A stretch of DNA of 64,000 bases from Actinoplanes sp. TBRC 11911 (GCF_012933445.1 NZ_JABBNC010000043.1:1-64000); one strand, 5' to 3'; numbered from the stretch's first letter, positions 1-8,896 are shown. Program-made: numbers and translations. Notes: a model not told the origin generated them from the sequence alone.

Positions 1-569
1 GTCTCAAGCAAGTCCAGAATGTGGCCGCGATCGCCGCATAGTGGGATCGGTGACGAGGCTTGCGGCGGCCGCTGGCGAATGGTTGGTGTCGTGCCAGGCC
101 GTGACGCCCCGCCCCGCGTTGCTGTTCGACGCCGGCGCCCTCCTGCCGCGCCGAGAACCTGGCGGCTTCGGAGGGCACTGCACGGTAGGCGAGCACCAAT
201 TGGCTCAGGCGTCGTTTGGGTGTTGCGCGACGTCGGACATATCCAAAAAAGTTCGGTTTAAGTGGTGCAGGATGAGGGCGGCCTGCTGTGCGACGTTGCG
301 GGGTGGGTCGATGAGGGCGGCCAGCCGTGCGACCTTGCGGGGAGGGTGCAGCCCCCGGGCCGGCGTTTCGTCACCCACGGTACCGGCCGGGCGTCCGAGC
401 GCCCGACTTCCCGCTGTCGGGTTTGGGCGGTTCCTTGCTTCGCGTGGCAAAACGCCTCGGAGGTGGCGCGCCCGCCGTACGTCCTTAACCCCCAATTCAT
501 GCGCATTAGTGCATAACAGTGCAACCGTCCCGGATGTCAAGACCGAAGAGTCGCGACATAGGGGAGCAA
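1..569. other. Left-edge region without a supported gene
   Basis: No open frame here has a convincing start, ribosome binding site or recognisable protein family; the frames that are open look like by-products of high GC. A two-copy 39-bp direct repeat lies in the middle (listed separately). The last part carries the upstream region and ribosome binding site of the Tat-exported PHP protein. A frame ending in a stop at 39-41 could be the last dozen codons of a gene that lies outside the window, but 12 codons are too few to judge. Confidence 0.5.
271..348. repeat. Two-copy 39-bp direct repeat
   Basis: Two adjacent 39-bp units, 271-309 and 310-348, each begin GATGAGGGCGGCC and share the later block TTGCGGGG, with a handful of substitutions between them. 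There is no associated gene. It looks like a local tandem duplication; function unknown. Confidence 0.7.
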
Positions 570-3047
570 ATGCAAATAGATCGTAGGCAGCTTTTCGTCG
601 TGGGCGGCGCGGCCGTCGCGGCGGGGGCGCTGTCGGAATCCAGCGCGTGGGCGAACGGCCGGGACGACAACAACGGGCCGGGCCACGGCGACCACGGCAA
701 CGGGCACGACGGGCACGACGACGGGCACGGTGGCGACGAAGGCCATGGCGAGCCCAAGGGCATCTGGCTTCCGGGCGACACTCACGTCCACGACGACCAT
801 TCGTCGGACGGCAGCGCGCCACGCCAACTGTCGAACCAGCGGGATGCCGGAAACCTGCCGGTGAGCGACCAGATCGCGTACGGGGAATCGGTGGGTCTGG
901 CCTTCATGCCACTGACCGACCACCGGACCTTCGACCAGCACTGGGACCCGCTCTGGAAGTCCGACAAGCTGCTGCTGCTCACCGGCGAGGAGGCCAACGG
1001 CTCGCCGCACGCGATCGTGCTCGGCGCAACGGATGACATTGTGGACGGTGCCAACCCGGCGGGCTCGGCGAGCTTCCGGCACCTGCAGCAGTCCATTTGG
1101 GCGGCCCACGCCGAGGACGCGTACTGGCAGGTCGCGCACGCCGACGACGGCGAGTTCACCAAGGGCGTCGGCCCGAACGACAACGCCAGCGCGATCGGCG
1201 TCGACGGTGTCGAGCTGTTCAACGTGAGCAGCGACCCGGACACCGAGATCGACTACGCCGAGAACCGCTGGAACAAGGGCTTCCGCTTCGGTGCCACCGG
1301 CGCGTCCGACAGCCACTTCAAGGAGCTGCGCCCGGTCAGCGCACCCGGCGCCCCGACCACCTGGGTCTTCGCCGCCGAGCGTTCGGTGCGCGCGATCCTC
1401 GACGCCCTGCGCGCCGGCCGCACCACGATCTCGTACAACCAGGACGGCCCGTTCGTCACGCTCGAGGCCGACGTCGACGGCGACGGCCGGTACGAGGCCA
1501 TCGGTGGCGACGAGATCATCGTCCAGCACGGGGTGTCCAAGAAGGCCACGCTGCGCGTCCGGCTCAAGGGTGCGAAGGGCATGCGCGTCATCGTGTACGC
1601 CTCCCCGGGCCGTTCCGCGGGCGCCCTCGCCACCATCGTGCCCACCAAGGACGACGAAACCCACGTCCTGCCGTTGAAGCCGACCGGCGATCACAGCTGG
1701 TTCCGCGCGGAGGTGCGTGCGCCGGGAGCGCTCGCGGGTCGCGACTCCGACCCGGCCCTGCCCGATCAGCTGCGCGGCGCCACTTCGCCGGTATTCGTCT
1801 CGATGCGCCAGGCCCCGTCGCCGGCACCCGAACTGCCGATCCCGCCGGCCACCACAACGGACGATCACGCGTCGCTGGTCTTCGGCGGGCAAGGTTCGTT
1901 CGCGGGTTTCGCCGACTTAGCGGTTTCGGGCCGTGACACGCACGTCGTCGCCCAGGTGCACCGCGACAGCCGCACGACGGTGGTCTATCGCCGGGTCGGT
2001 GGCCCGGAGGTCACCCTGTCCGGCGACTCCGGCACCGCCAAGGCCCCGCGCATCGTCGCGTCCGGCGACGACGTCTGGGTGGTCTGGCAGGACGAGCGCG
2101 GCCACGAGCAGCCACACCGCCCCGCCATCTACCTGCGCCACTCCCGCAACGGCGGCAAGAGCTTCGACTCCGCGGTACGCCTGAGCACCGGCACCGGCCG
2201 CGCCGAACAGCCCGCCATCGCCCTGGTGGACAACCGGCACCCCGTGGTCGCGTGGGCCGACAACACCAACGGCGCCTTCGACGTGTACGCCATGGTGGTC
2301 GGCACCGACCGCACCCCGGTGAACCTGTCGGCGGCCGGCAAGACGATTGTCGTGGGCACCGCGGCGGACGCCCGTTCGCCCATCTATCCCGCGTCGCTGT
2401 TCCCGTCGGTCGCCGTCACCCGCTCCGGCCGGGTGATCGTCACGTGGCAGGACAACCGCTTCGACCCGGACGCCGGCTGGACCGGCCACACGCCGCCCGA
2501 AGGCCAGCCCGCGAGCGGCGGCACCACACCGGACAACTGGGAGATCCTGGCTTCGGTCCGCTCGAACGGCAAGTGGGGCGCCTCCGTCCGCGTCAACCCG
2601 CACGACGACGCCGCGGACCGGCACCCGAGCGTCACCGTCGACGGCGCCGGCTCTTTCGTGGTCGCTTGGGAGACCAAGGCGCTGTCGGCCTCCGGCGCGA
2701 ACCTGTCGCTGAAGGCGAGCCGTTCCACGGACGGCACCACCTGGTCGCCGGCCGAGCCCATCGCCGTCGAGCCCGCGGCGATGAGCCAGCGCCCGAAGCT
2801 CGACACCGACTCCGACGGCGTGGTGCGGGCCGTGTGGTACGACTCGCGCTCCGACGACTGGCGCTGGATGGTGTACACGTCCCGGCGTACGGGATCGGGC
2901 TGGTCGGCGGCCGTCCAGCTCACGACGCGCGGCAACGCGACGTGGCCCGCGCTCGACAAGGGCTCTGTCGTCTTCACCACGGACCGGCGGGCGGAACGCG
3001 TCCAACGCGACCACACCCAGGAAATCTTCCTCACCCACGCGAAGTGA
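570..3047 (+). CDS. Tat-exported PHP-domain protein with beta-propeller-like C-terminus
   Basis: Predicted exported phosphoesterase-like protein of 825 residues. The ATG at 570 was chosen over an upstream ATG at 519 because GGGGAG lies at 561-566 and the protein then begins with a twin-arginine signal (DRRQLF plus a hydrophobic stretch). After the signal comes a short His/Asp/Gly-rich segment (about residues 30-62) that could bind metal. A PHP-type metal centre follows: THVHDDH, then TDH, HAIVLG, AHADDG and GASDSH, the spacing seen in CehA/McbA-like PHP proteins. From about residue 430 onward there are repeated blade-like segments with sialidase/BNR character (for example NGGKSFD, VVAWADN, VVTWQDNR-like strings). 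Substrate unknown. A hairpin terminator follows directly. PHP assignment is good; the propeller is inferred from repeated patterns. Confidence 0.75.
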   Translation: MQIDRRQLFVVGGAAVAAGALSESSAWANGRDDNNGPGHGDHGNGHDGHDDGHGGDEGHGEPKGIWLPGDTHVHDDHSSDGSAPRQLSNQRDAGNLPVSDQIAYGESVGLAFMPLTDHRTFDQHWDPLWKSDKLLLLTGEEANGSPHAIVLGATDDIVDGANPAGSASFRHLQQSIWAAHAEDAYWQVAHADDGEFTKGVGPNDNASAIGVDGVELFNVSSDPDTEIDYAENRWNKGFRFGATGASDSHFKELRPVSAPGAPTTWVFAAERSVRAILDALRAGRTTISYNQDGPFVTLEADVDGDGRYEAIGGDEIIVQHGVSKKATLRVRLKGAKGMRVIVYASPGRSAGALATIVPTKDDETHVLPLKPTGDHSWFRAEVRAPGALAGRDSDPALPDQLRGATSPVFVSMRQAPSPAPELPIPPATTTDDHASLVFGGQGSFAGFADLAVSGRDTHVVAQVHRDSRTTVVYRRVGGPEVTLSGDSGTAKAPRIVASGDDVWVVWQDERGHEQPHRPAIYLRHSRNGGKSFDSAVRLSTGTGRAEQPAIALVDNRHPVVAWADNTNGAFDVYAMVVGTDRTPVNLSAAGKTIVVGTAADARSPIYPASLFPSVAVTRSGRVIVTWQDNRFDPDAGWTGHTPPEGQPASGGTTPDNWEILASVRSNGKWGASVRVNPHDDAADRHPSVTVDGAGSFVVAWETKALSASGANLSLKASRSTDGTTWSPAEPIAVEPAAMSQRPKLDTDSDGVVRAVWYDSRSDDWRWMVYTSRRTGSGWSAAVQLTTRGNATWPALDKGSVVFTTDRRAERVQRDHTQEIFLTHAK

Positions 3048-3053
3048 CACTCG

Positions 3054-3079
3054 CGCCGGCCCGCTTCGGTGGGCCGGCG
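3054..3079 (+). terminator. Hairpin terminator after the PHP protein gene
   Basis: Perfect 9-bp arms CGCCGGCCC and GGGCCGGCG enclose an 8-nt loop, beginning 7 nt after the stop codon. There is no U tract, as is common for actinomycete terminators. Confidence 0.7.
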
Positions 3080-3175
3080 TGCCTGTCGCCTTGGGATGCC
3101 GGGCCGAACAAAACGGCCCGCTCGATACACGGTGACCGCGTTCGCCTTCAGGGCACGAATAGGGATGAAGGTCTA

Positions 3176-3181
3176 TATAAT
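3176..3181 (+). promoter_or_regulatory. Possible -10 element upstream of nucleosidase-like gene
   Basis: A perfect TATAAT, rare in this high-GC sequence, sits about 90 nt before the next rightward start codon. I see no good -35 hexamer at the usual distance. Tentative. Confidence 0.35.
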
Positions 3182-3269
3182 CGTCGCGGCGATTCCGCGT
3201 CGGGCGGCGTCGGCGTAATCTCCGATCGAGGTACGCCGGAGTTCCCGTCCCGAATGTGGAGCGAAGCGC

Positions 3270-4094
3270 ATGGATCCGGACATTGGCGTCGATGATCCGT
3301 CCGAAGTGACCGCCGGCCGATACTCCCTCGTTCTGCTCGCACCGCGCCGCTCCGACGCGACTGCCCTCCGGCGCGGCCTGCGCCGGGCCGCCCAGTCCCG
3401 CCGAATCAGCGAGAGCGAGGCGTCGGATGCGCGGCCTGACGAGCCGGAAGCCGCGGGGCGCGAAGAAGCCACCGCGGTCTCGGATGCCGCCGGCCCCGGG
3501 GAGGCAGTCGCGCGTGCAGAAACCGCCGGCCCTGAGAACGACGCAGGCGAAGCGAGACCCCCGGAGGCCGGCGAGCGCGAGCACGCCGCCAAAACCCCGG
3601 CCGCGCTCGTCGTCCGGACCGGTGTCGGCCCCCGCCGCTCCCGCCGGGCCGTCCGCGACGACCACCTCATCCTCGGCAGGACCATCGCGGTGGTCGGCAT
3701 CGGCCGCGCCCTGGCCGCCCGCGTCAAACCAGGCGACGTCGTGGTCGCCGACCAGGTCCGCACCGACGCCCTCACCGAAGGCGTCGTCCCCCCGACACGT
3801 CTCGTCCCCAGCGCCCCCCGCATCGCCGCCCTCCTGCGCCAGCACGGCCTCACGGTCCACGTCGGCAGCGTCATCAGCACCGACAACCGGGTCAACGACA
3901 CCGTCCGCGACCGGCTCGCGATGACCCGCGCGCTCATCGCCGACCGCGAGTCCGCCTGGCTGCTGGCGGCCTGCGGCAAAATTCCCATCGCCTGCGTACG
4001 CGTCGCCGGGCACCGCCGCGTGCGCGGATGGCGGAGAACGGCCCGCACGCTGCGAATCGTCTCCGCCACCCTCACCGAATGGGCGTCGTCCTAG
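3270..4094 (+). CDS. Nucleoside phosphorylase/nucleosidase-fold protein with large internal insertion
   Basis: A 274-residue protein resembling the PNP/MTAN nucleosidase superfamily, close in pattern to the hopanoid-associated HpnG type. The N-terminus has a first strand SLVLLAPRRSDA. The family's next strand, VVRTGVGP, appears only about residue 115. Between them lies an Ala/Glu/Arg-rich insertion of roughly 80 residues with no evident fold. The core continues with VVGIGRALA, KPGDVVVADQVRTD and a C-terminal helix region. No hopanoid or futalosine genes are nearby, so the substrate is unknown. The start at 3270 fits the first strand. The stop codon TAG shares the palindrome CTAG with the stop of the convergent permease gene. 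Confidence 0.55.
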   Translation: MDPDIGVDDPSEVTAGRYSLVLLAPRRSDATALRRGLRRAAQSRRISESEASDARPDEPEAAGREEATAVSDAAGPGEAVARAETAGPENDAGEARPPEAGEREHAAKTPAALVVRTGVGPRRSRRAVRDDHLILGRTIAVVGIGRALAARVKPGDVVVADQVRTDALTEGVVPPTRLVPSAPRIAALLRQHGLTVHVGSVISTDNRVNDTVRDRLAMTRALIADRESAWLLAACGKIPIACVRVAGHRRVRGWRRTARTLRIVSATLTEWASS

Positions 4095-5104
4095 GAGGGG
4101 GTGCGGCGGACCACCGTGCGCTGCAACAGCACGAACAGGAACAGCAGCGCGCCGATGAAGATCTTCGTCCACCAGGAGCTGAGCGTGCCCTGGAACGTGA
4201 TGATGGTCTGGATCAGGCCGAGCACGATGATGCCCAGCACCGTCCCGACGACATAGCCCGAGCCGCCGGTCAGGATCGTCCCGCCGATCACCACGGCGGC
4301 GATCGCGTCCAGTTCCATGCCGACCGCGTGCAGCGGATCCCCGGACGACATGTAGAAGCTGAGCAACAAGCCACCGGCGGCCGAGCAGAAGCCACTGATC
4401 GTGTAGACCGCGATTTTCACGCGGGCGACCGGCAGGCCCATCAGCGTGGCGGATTGCTGGTTGCCGCCGATCGCGTACACGGTGCGGCCCAAGCGGGTCC
4501 ACGCCAGCACCACGGCCGCGATGACCACGATGATCGCGGCGATGATGACGCTCGGCGTGATGCTGAAGCTGCCGATCGGGATCCGCTTCTGGGACAGGGT
4601 GATCCAGGTCGGGTCGTCGATCGGGATCGACGACGTGCTGATGACGTAGCAGAGGCCGCGGGCCAGGAACATGCCGGCCAGCGTCACGATGAACGGCTGC
4701 AGCTCGAAATAGTGGATCATGCAGCCCATGCCGAACCCGAGGACCGAGCCCATCACCAGCACGGTGATCATCACCAGGGGAGCGGGCCAGCCGTGGTTCA
4801 GGGTGACCGCCGAGACCATTGTGGTCAGTGCCACCACCGAGCCGACGGACAGGTCGATGCCGCCGGTGAGGATCACGAACGTCATCCCGATCGCGACCAC
4901 CAGTAGGAACGCGTTGTCGATGAAGATGTTCAGCAGGATCTGCGTGTTGTAGAAGTTCTCGTAGTTCGCGATCCCGATGCCGTACATGATGCAGAGCAGC
5001 ACCAGCGTGCCCAGCACCGGCACGTATTTACGGATCGTCAGCGTGCGCCGCTTGCGGTCGATGACGGCCTCGGCGGCGGTCTCGGCCTCGAGATCAATGG
5101 TCAC
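4091..5104 (-). CDS. yjfF: Sugar ABC transporter permease, YjfF type
   Basis: Inner-membrane permease (337 aa) of the carbohydrate uptake CUT2/RbsC family. It has about ten hydrophobic segments and the family loop LTGGIDLSVGSVVAL near residue 85, plus GGTILTGGSGYVVG in the later half. It is the last of four genes in the order of E. coli ytfQ-ytfR-ytfT-yjfF, which imports galactofuranose. Its start overlaps the stop of the upstream permease by 4 nt (ATGA), so the two permeases, which should pair as a heterodimer, are translationally coupled. Sugar specificity is inferred from the binding protein, not from the permease. Confidence 0.85.
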   Translation of the reverse strand: MTIDLEAETAAEAVIDRKRRTLTIRKYVPVLGTLVLLCIMYGIGIANYENFYNTQILLNIFIDNAFLLVVAIGMTFVILTGGIDLSVGSVVALTTMVSAVTLNHGWPAPLVMITVLVMGSVLGFGMGCMIHYFELQPFIVTLAGMFLARGLCYVISTSSIPIDDPTWITLSQKRIPIGSFSITPSVIIAAIIVVIAAVVLAWTRLGRTVYAIGGNQQSATLMGLPVARVKIAVYTISGFCSAAGGLLLSFYMSSGDPLHAVGMELDAIAAVVIGGTILTGGSGYVVGTVLGIIVLGLIQTIITFQGTLSSWWTKIFIGALLFLFVLLQRTVVRRTPS

Positions 5105-6147
5105 AGCGAGACCTCGGCTTTCGAGGGAGCGGCGGGAGCGGGAGCGACGGGCGCCGCCGGGCGCCGGCGCAACTTGGCGCGGAACGCGGGCGACTGGATC
5201 AGGCAGATCGCGATGACCACGATGGCCTTGAACAACTGGGTCGTCTGCGCGGGAATGCCGGTCGTGTAGATCGTGGTGTCGAGCGTCTGGATCAGCAGCG
5301 CACCCACGACCGTACCGGCGATCGAGAAGCGGCCGCCGGCCAGCGACGTGCCGCCGATGACGACCGCCAGGATCGCGTTCAGCTCGATCAGGTAGCCGGT
5401 GTTGTTGCCATCGGCGCTCGACACGTTAGCGGTCGCCATCAGGCCCGCGATCCCGGCGCACAGGCCGGTGAACACGTACACACCCCAGATCAGCGTCCGC
5501 GAGCTGACCCCGGCGAGACGGCTGGCCCGCGGGTTGCCACCCACCGATTCGACGAGCATGCCCAACGCCGTACGCCTCGTGAGCACGACGGTGAGCGCGA
5601 CCACCACCGCCGCCAGAATCACCGCGAACGGGAACGTCAGCCAGTAACCGGCGCTGAGGAAACGGTAACCGGGCGAGTTCACCGTGATGATCTGGCCCTC
5701 GGTGATGAGCTGGGCCAGTCCGCGACCGGCCACCATCAGGATCAGCGTCGCGATGATGGGTTGCAGGCCGATGACCGAGACCAGGAAGCCGTTCCACAGC
5801 CCGAGCACGAGCGCGATCGCGATACCGAGCAGGCACGCGACGATGATGGTGCCGGGCGCGCCCTGATCCGGCTGGTGCACGATGTAGAGGCAGGCCAGCG
5901 CGCCGGACACGGCCATCACCGAGCCGACCGACAGGTCGATGCCGCCGGTCGCGATGACCAGCGTCATACCAAGCGCGACCAGCAGCAGCGGCGCGCTCAG
6001 CCGCAGGATGTCGACGAGGCTCCCGTAGAGATGGCTCTGGCGCACCTCGATGTTGAAGAAGCCGGGTGTGAAGATGAGGTTGCTCAGCAGCAGCACCAGC
6101 AGGGCCGCGACGGGCCAGAACAACCGGTGTTTGAGAACGGCGCTCAT
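5101..6147 (-). CDS. ytfT: Sugar ABC transporter permease, YtfT type
   Basis: Membrane permease of 348 residues, partner of the YjfF-like protein. I chose the ATG at 6147 because it overlaps the stop of the ATPase gene (ATGA) and begins a typical short cytosolic segment before the first membrane helix. The same frame stays open far upstream, but that part would lie within the ATPase gene. The hallmark loop ATGGIDLSVGSVMAVSGAL is present near residue 70, with GGTSLAGGRFSIAGTVVGA later. Known family role: forms the sugar channel together with YjfF, energised by the duplicated ATPase. Confidence 0.85.
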   Translation of the reverse strand: MSAVLKHRLFWPVAALLVLLLSNLIFTPGFFNIEVRQSHLYGSLVDILRLSAPLLLVALGMTLVIATGGIDLSVGSVMAVSGALACLYIVHQPDQGAPGTIIVACLLGIAIALVLGLWNGFLVSVIGLQPIIATLILMVAGRGLAQLITEGQIITVNSPGYRFLSAGYWLTFPFAVILAAVVVALTVVLTRRTALGMLVESVGGNPRASRLAGVSSRTLIWGVYVFTGLCAGIAGLMATANVSSADGNNTGYLIELNAILAVVIGGTSLAGGRFSIAGTVVGALLIQTLDTTIYTTGIPAQTTQLFKAIVVIAICLIQSPAFRAKLRRRPAAPVAPAPAAPSKAEVSL

Positions 6148-7667
6148 GCGGTGACTCCGGTGGCGATGGTGGTCATGATGCGGTCGGCGTCGACGTCTTC
6201 GGTGTTGGCGAGCTGGGCCACGACCACGCGATCGCGCAGCACCGCGATTTTGTGGCTGAGCCGCAGCACCTCCTCCAGCTCGGCGGAGATGAACAGCACC
6301 GCCATCCCGCCGTCGGCCAGTTCGACGACGAGCTTCTGGATTTCGGCCTTCGCGCCGATGTCGATGCCGCGGGTCGGCTCGTCGAGGATCAGCAGCCGTG
6401 GTTCGGTGATGAGCCACCGGGCCAGCAGCACCTTCTGCTGGTTGCCGCCGGACAGGTTGCGCACCGGGATCTCCGGGTCGCTGGGCCGGATGTGCAGCGC
6501 CTTCACGTACCGCCCGACCAGCTCGTCCTGCTTCTTGCGCGGCACCGGCCTGGTCCACCCGCGGCTTGCCTGCAGCGCGAGGATGATGTTCTCCCGGACA
6601 CTGAGCTCCTCGACCAGGCCGTCGGCCCGGCGATTCTCCGACAGGTACGCGATGTTCTGGCCCATCGCCGTGCGAGGACCGCGCAGGCTCACGTTCTTGC
6701 CGTCCACCTTCAGGTGGCCCGAGTCGGAGCGGTCGGCGCCGAACAGCAGCCGGGCCAGTTCCGAGCGGCCGGAGCCGAGCAGGCCGGCGAGACCCACCAC
6801 CTCACCCTCGTGAATGGTGAGGTTGAACGGCGCGATCGCCCCCGACCGCCCCAGGTCGTCCGCCTCGATCAGCGGCCGGCCGGCCTCCACCTCACGCAGC
6901 GCCGGCTTCTGCTGGTCCAGGCTCTCCAGCGTGGACAGCTCCTGGCCGATCATCTTCTCGACGAGGTCACGCTGCGGCAGGTCGGCGGTACGGAACTCGC
7001 CGACCAGGGAACCGTTGCGCAGCACCGTGATGCGGTCCGCGATGGCGTACACCTGGTCGAGGAAGTGGGTGACGAAGACGATCGCCAAACCCTTTTCCTT
7101 GAGCTGCCGTACGACTCGGAATAGCTGCTCGACCTCACCAGCGTCCAAACTGGAGGTCGGCTCGTCGAGGATGAGCACCTGGGCCGAGATGTCGACCGCG
7201 CGCGCGATCGCCACCATCTGCTGCACCGCGATGGAATGCGCGGCCAGCGGCGATCCGGGGTCGACGCGGATGCCCAGCGATCGCAACAGATCGCCGGCGT
7301 CCGCCCGCATCCGGCGAAAGTCGATCAGGCCGAGCCGGCGTGGCTCACGTCCGATGTAGATGTTCTCCGCGACCGAGAGGTTCGTGCAGAGGTTGATCTC
7401 CTGGTAGACCGTGCTGACCCCGGCCTGCTGGGCCTGCGCGGGCCCGCCGAAGAGCACCGGCTCACCGGCCATCTCGACCGACCCGTCGTCGATCGAATAC
7501 ACCCCGGTCAGCACCTTGATCAGGGTGGACTTCCCGGCGCCGTTCTCGCCCATGAGCGCGTGCACCTCGCCCGGGAAGAGCCGGAAGTCGACGTCGCGCA
7601 GGGCGACCACTCCCGGGAAACGCTTACCCACCCCGCGCATCACGAGGATCGGCCGGCTCTGCTCCAT
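6144..7667 (-). CDS. ytfR: Sugar ABC transporter ATPase with two nucleotide-binding domains, YtfR type
   Basis: A 507-residue cytosolic ATPase with two ABC domains fused in one chain, the length usual for RbsA/YtfR. The first domain has Walker A GENGAGKST and Walker B LILDEPTSSLD. The second has a degenerate P-loop LLGSGRSE, a full signature LSGGNQQKV and LLILDEPTRGID. That asymmetry is normal for this family. The ATG at 7667 is preceded by AAAGGGG, which decides the start; the frame is open further upstream but without protein-like sequence. A 107-bp gap containing a long hairpin separates it from the binding-protein gene, and its stop overlaps the next permease start. Confidence 0.9.
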   Translation of the reverse strand: MEQSRPILVMRGVGKRFPGVVALRDVDFRLFPGEVHALMGENGAGKSTLIKVLTGVYSIDDGSVEMAGEPVLFGGPAQAQQAGVSTVYQEINLCTNLSVAENIYIGREPRRLGLIDFRRMRADAGDLLRSLGIRVDPGSPLAAHSIAVQQMVAIARAVDISAQVLILDEPTSSLDAGEVEQLFRVVRQLKEKGLAIVFVTHFLDQVYAIADRITVLRNGSLVGEFRTADLPQRDLVEKMIGQELSTLESLDQQKPALREVEAGRPLIEADDLGRSGAIAPFNLTIHEGEVVGLAGLLGSGRSELARLLFGADRSDSGHLKVDGKNVSLRGPRTAMGQNIAYLSENRRADGLVEELSVRENIILALQASRGWTRPVPRKKQDELVGRYVKALHIRPSDPEIPVRNLSGGNQQKVLLARWLITEPRLLILDEPTRGIDIGAKAEIQKLVVELADGGMAVLFISAELEEVLRLSHKIAVLRDRVVVAQLANTEDVDADRIMTTIATGVTA

Positions 7668-7693
7668 CGATGTACCCCTTTGGGGAGTTTGAT

Positions 7694-7758
7694 GGGCCGG
7701 AGCCCCGTCCAACCGCCGCCCAAAAGCGGCCATCGGCAGATTGGATGGGCTCCGGCCC
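7694..7758 (-). promoter_or_regulatory. Intercistronic hairpin between ytfQ and ytfR
   Basis: Outer arms GGGCCGGAGCCC (7694-7705) and GGGCTCCGGCCC (7747-7758) pair perfectly. Inside are a second short pairing (CCAA with TTGG) and an inner stem GCCGC/GCGGC around a CCAAAA loop. It lies between the binding-protein gene and the rest of the importer genes. Known parallels suggest it stabilises the upstream mRNA or partly terminates transcription, so that more binding protein than transporter is made. Confidence 0.6.
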
Positions 7759-7774
7759 GCAGTTGACCCTTTAC

Positions 7775-8776
7775 TCAGTACTTGCGGGTCGGCAGGGCTT
7801 CCTTGGCCTGTGCCTGGGTGAAGGTGGTCTCCTCGGTGAGGATCCGCTGCTGCACCGGCTCGCCGGCCTTGACCTTCTTGACCAGGTCCATCAGCTGCGG
7901 GCCGAGGAGCGGGCTGCACTCGACGATGTAGTTGATCTTGCCATCGGCGAGGGCCTGCATGCCGTCGTGAACCGCGTCCACCGTGATGATCTTGATGTCG
8001 GTGCCCGGCTTCTTGCCGGCCGCTTCGATCGCCTCGATGGCGCCCAGACCCATGTCGTCGTTGTGCGCGTACAGCACGTCGATCTTGGGGTTGGCCTTGA
8101 GGAAGGCCTCCATGACCTCCTTGCCCTTGGCGCGGGTGAACTCACCGGTCTGCGAGGCGATGACCTTGAACTTCGGGTCGGCCTTGATCTTCTCGTCGAA
8201 GCCCGACTTGCGGTCGTTGGCCGGCGCCGAACCGGTGGTGCCCTCAAGGACCACGATGTTGACCGGGCCTGGCTTGTCCTTGTACTCGTTGACGAGCCAG
8301 TCGCCGGCCTTCTGACCCTCGACCACGAAATCCGAGCCGAGGAACGACTTGTAGAGCGAGGTGTCCTTCGAGTCGACCGCGCGGTCGGTGAGGATGACCG
8401 GGATGTTGGCGGCCTTGGCCTCCTGCAGCACCGCGTCCCAGCCGGTCTCGACCACCGGCGAGAAGGCGATCACGTCGACCTTCTGCGCGATGTACGACCG
8501 GATGGCTTTGATCTGGTTGGCCTGCTGCTGCTGGGCGTCGGCGAACTTGAGGTCGATGCCGGCGGCGGCGGCCGACTCCTGGATCGACTTGGTATTCGCG
8601 GTGCGCCATCCACTCTCGGCTCCCACCTGCGAGAAACCGAGGGTGATCTTGCCGTCGTCCGCGGCGGATCCGGAACCGGATCCGGAGCCGACGTCGTCGC
8701 CGCTGCCGCAGCCCGCGACCACGGCGGCCAGCAGTATGCCGGACATCGCGGCGGCGAGCCTCGTCCGTAAGAGCAT
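7775..8776 (-). CDS. ytfQ: Sugar-binding lipoprotein of ABC importer, YtfQ type
   Basis: Extracellular solute-binding lipoprotein (333 aa) that should deliver a sugar to the permeases. The N-terminus has a basic start, a hydrophobic core and a lipobox ending VAGC. The mature part matches the pattern of YtfQ closely: LGFSQVGAESGWR, a strand ending KFADAQQQQ, QIKAIRSYIAQKVD, FSPVVETGWD and IPVILTDRAVD. In E. coli these positions line the galactofuranose site, so furanose or galactose-type sugars are likely, but specificity is not proven. The ATG at 8776 has GAGAGGAAG just upstream. Three LacI-type palindromes lie further upstream, suggesting sugar-responsive repression; the regulator gene is not in the window. 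Confidence 0.88.
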   Translation of the reverse strand: MLLRTRLAAAMSGILLAAVVAGCGSGDDVGSGSGSGSAADDGKITLGFSQVGAESGWRTANTKSIQESAAAAGIDLKFADAQQQQANQIKAIRSYIAQKVDVIAFSPVVETGWDAVLQEAKAANIPVILTDRAVDSKDTSLYKSFLGSDFVVEGQKAGDWLVNEYKDKPGPVNIVVLEGTTGSAPANDRKSGFDEKIKADPKFKVIASQTGEFTRAKGKEVMEAFLKANPKIDVLYAHNDDMGLGAIEAIEAAGKKPGTDIKIITVDAVHDGMQALADGKINYIVECSPLLGPQLMDLVKKVKAGEPVQQRILTEETTFTQAQAKEALPTRKY

Positions 8777-8858
8777 CACGTCTTCCTCTCGACAAAAGGC
8801 GTTGTGCAAGTTCGGTGCGAAGTTCTTGGATGCGCTGAGGGGCTTGCCGTTGGCTCGC

Positions 8859-8896
8859 GTGGGGTGGGCGGCCGCAGGGGGACGGCCGCACCCCAC
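8859..8896 (-). promoter_or_regulatory. GC-rich leader hairpin upstream of ytfQ
   Basis: A left arm GTGGGGTG...CGGCC and a right arm GGCCGCACCCCAC pair with a 2-nt bulge around a short loop. It would form in a leader of roughly 190 nt if transcription starts near the first operator. No riboswitch class is recognised. Confidence 0.4.

Noticed and set aside
3..41. Possible 3' end of a gene with a stop at 39-41
   Set aside because: Only 12 codons are inside the window, so the frame cannot be judged.
205..822. Minus-strand frame covering the 39-bp repeat
   Set aside because: Runs into the coding region of the Tat-exported PHP protein on the opposite strand; no start signal or family.
8859..8896. 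Riboswitch in the ytfQ leader
   Set aside because: Only a simple hairpin is visible; no conserved aptamer class can be recognised.
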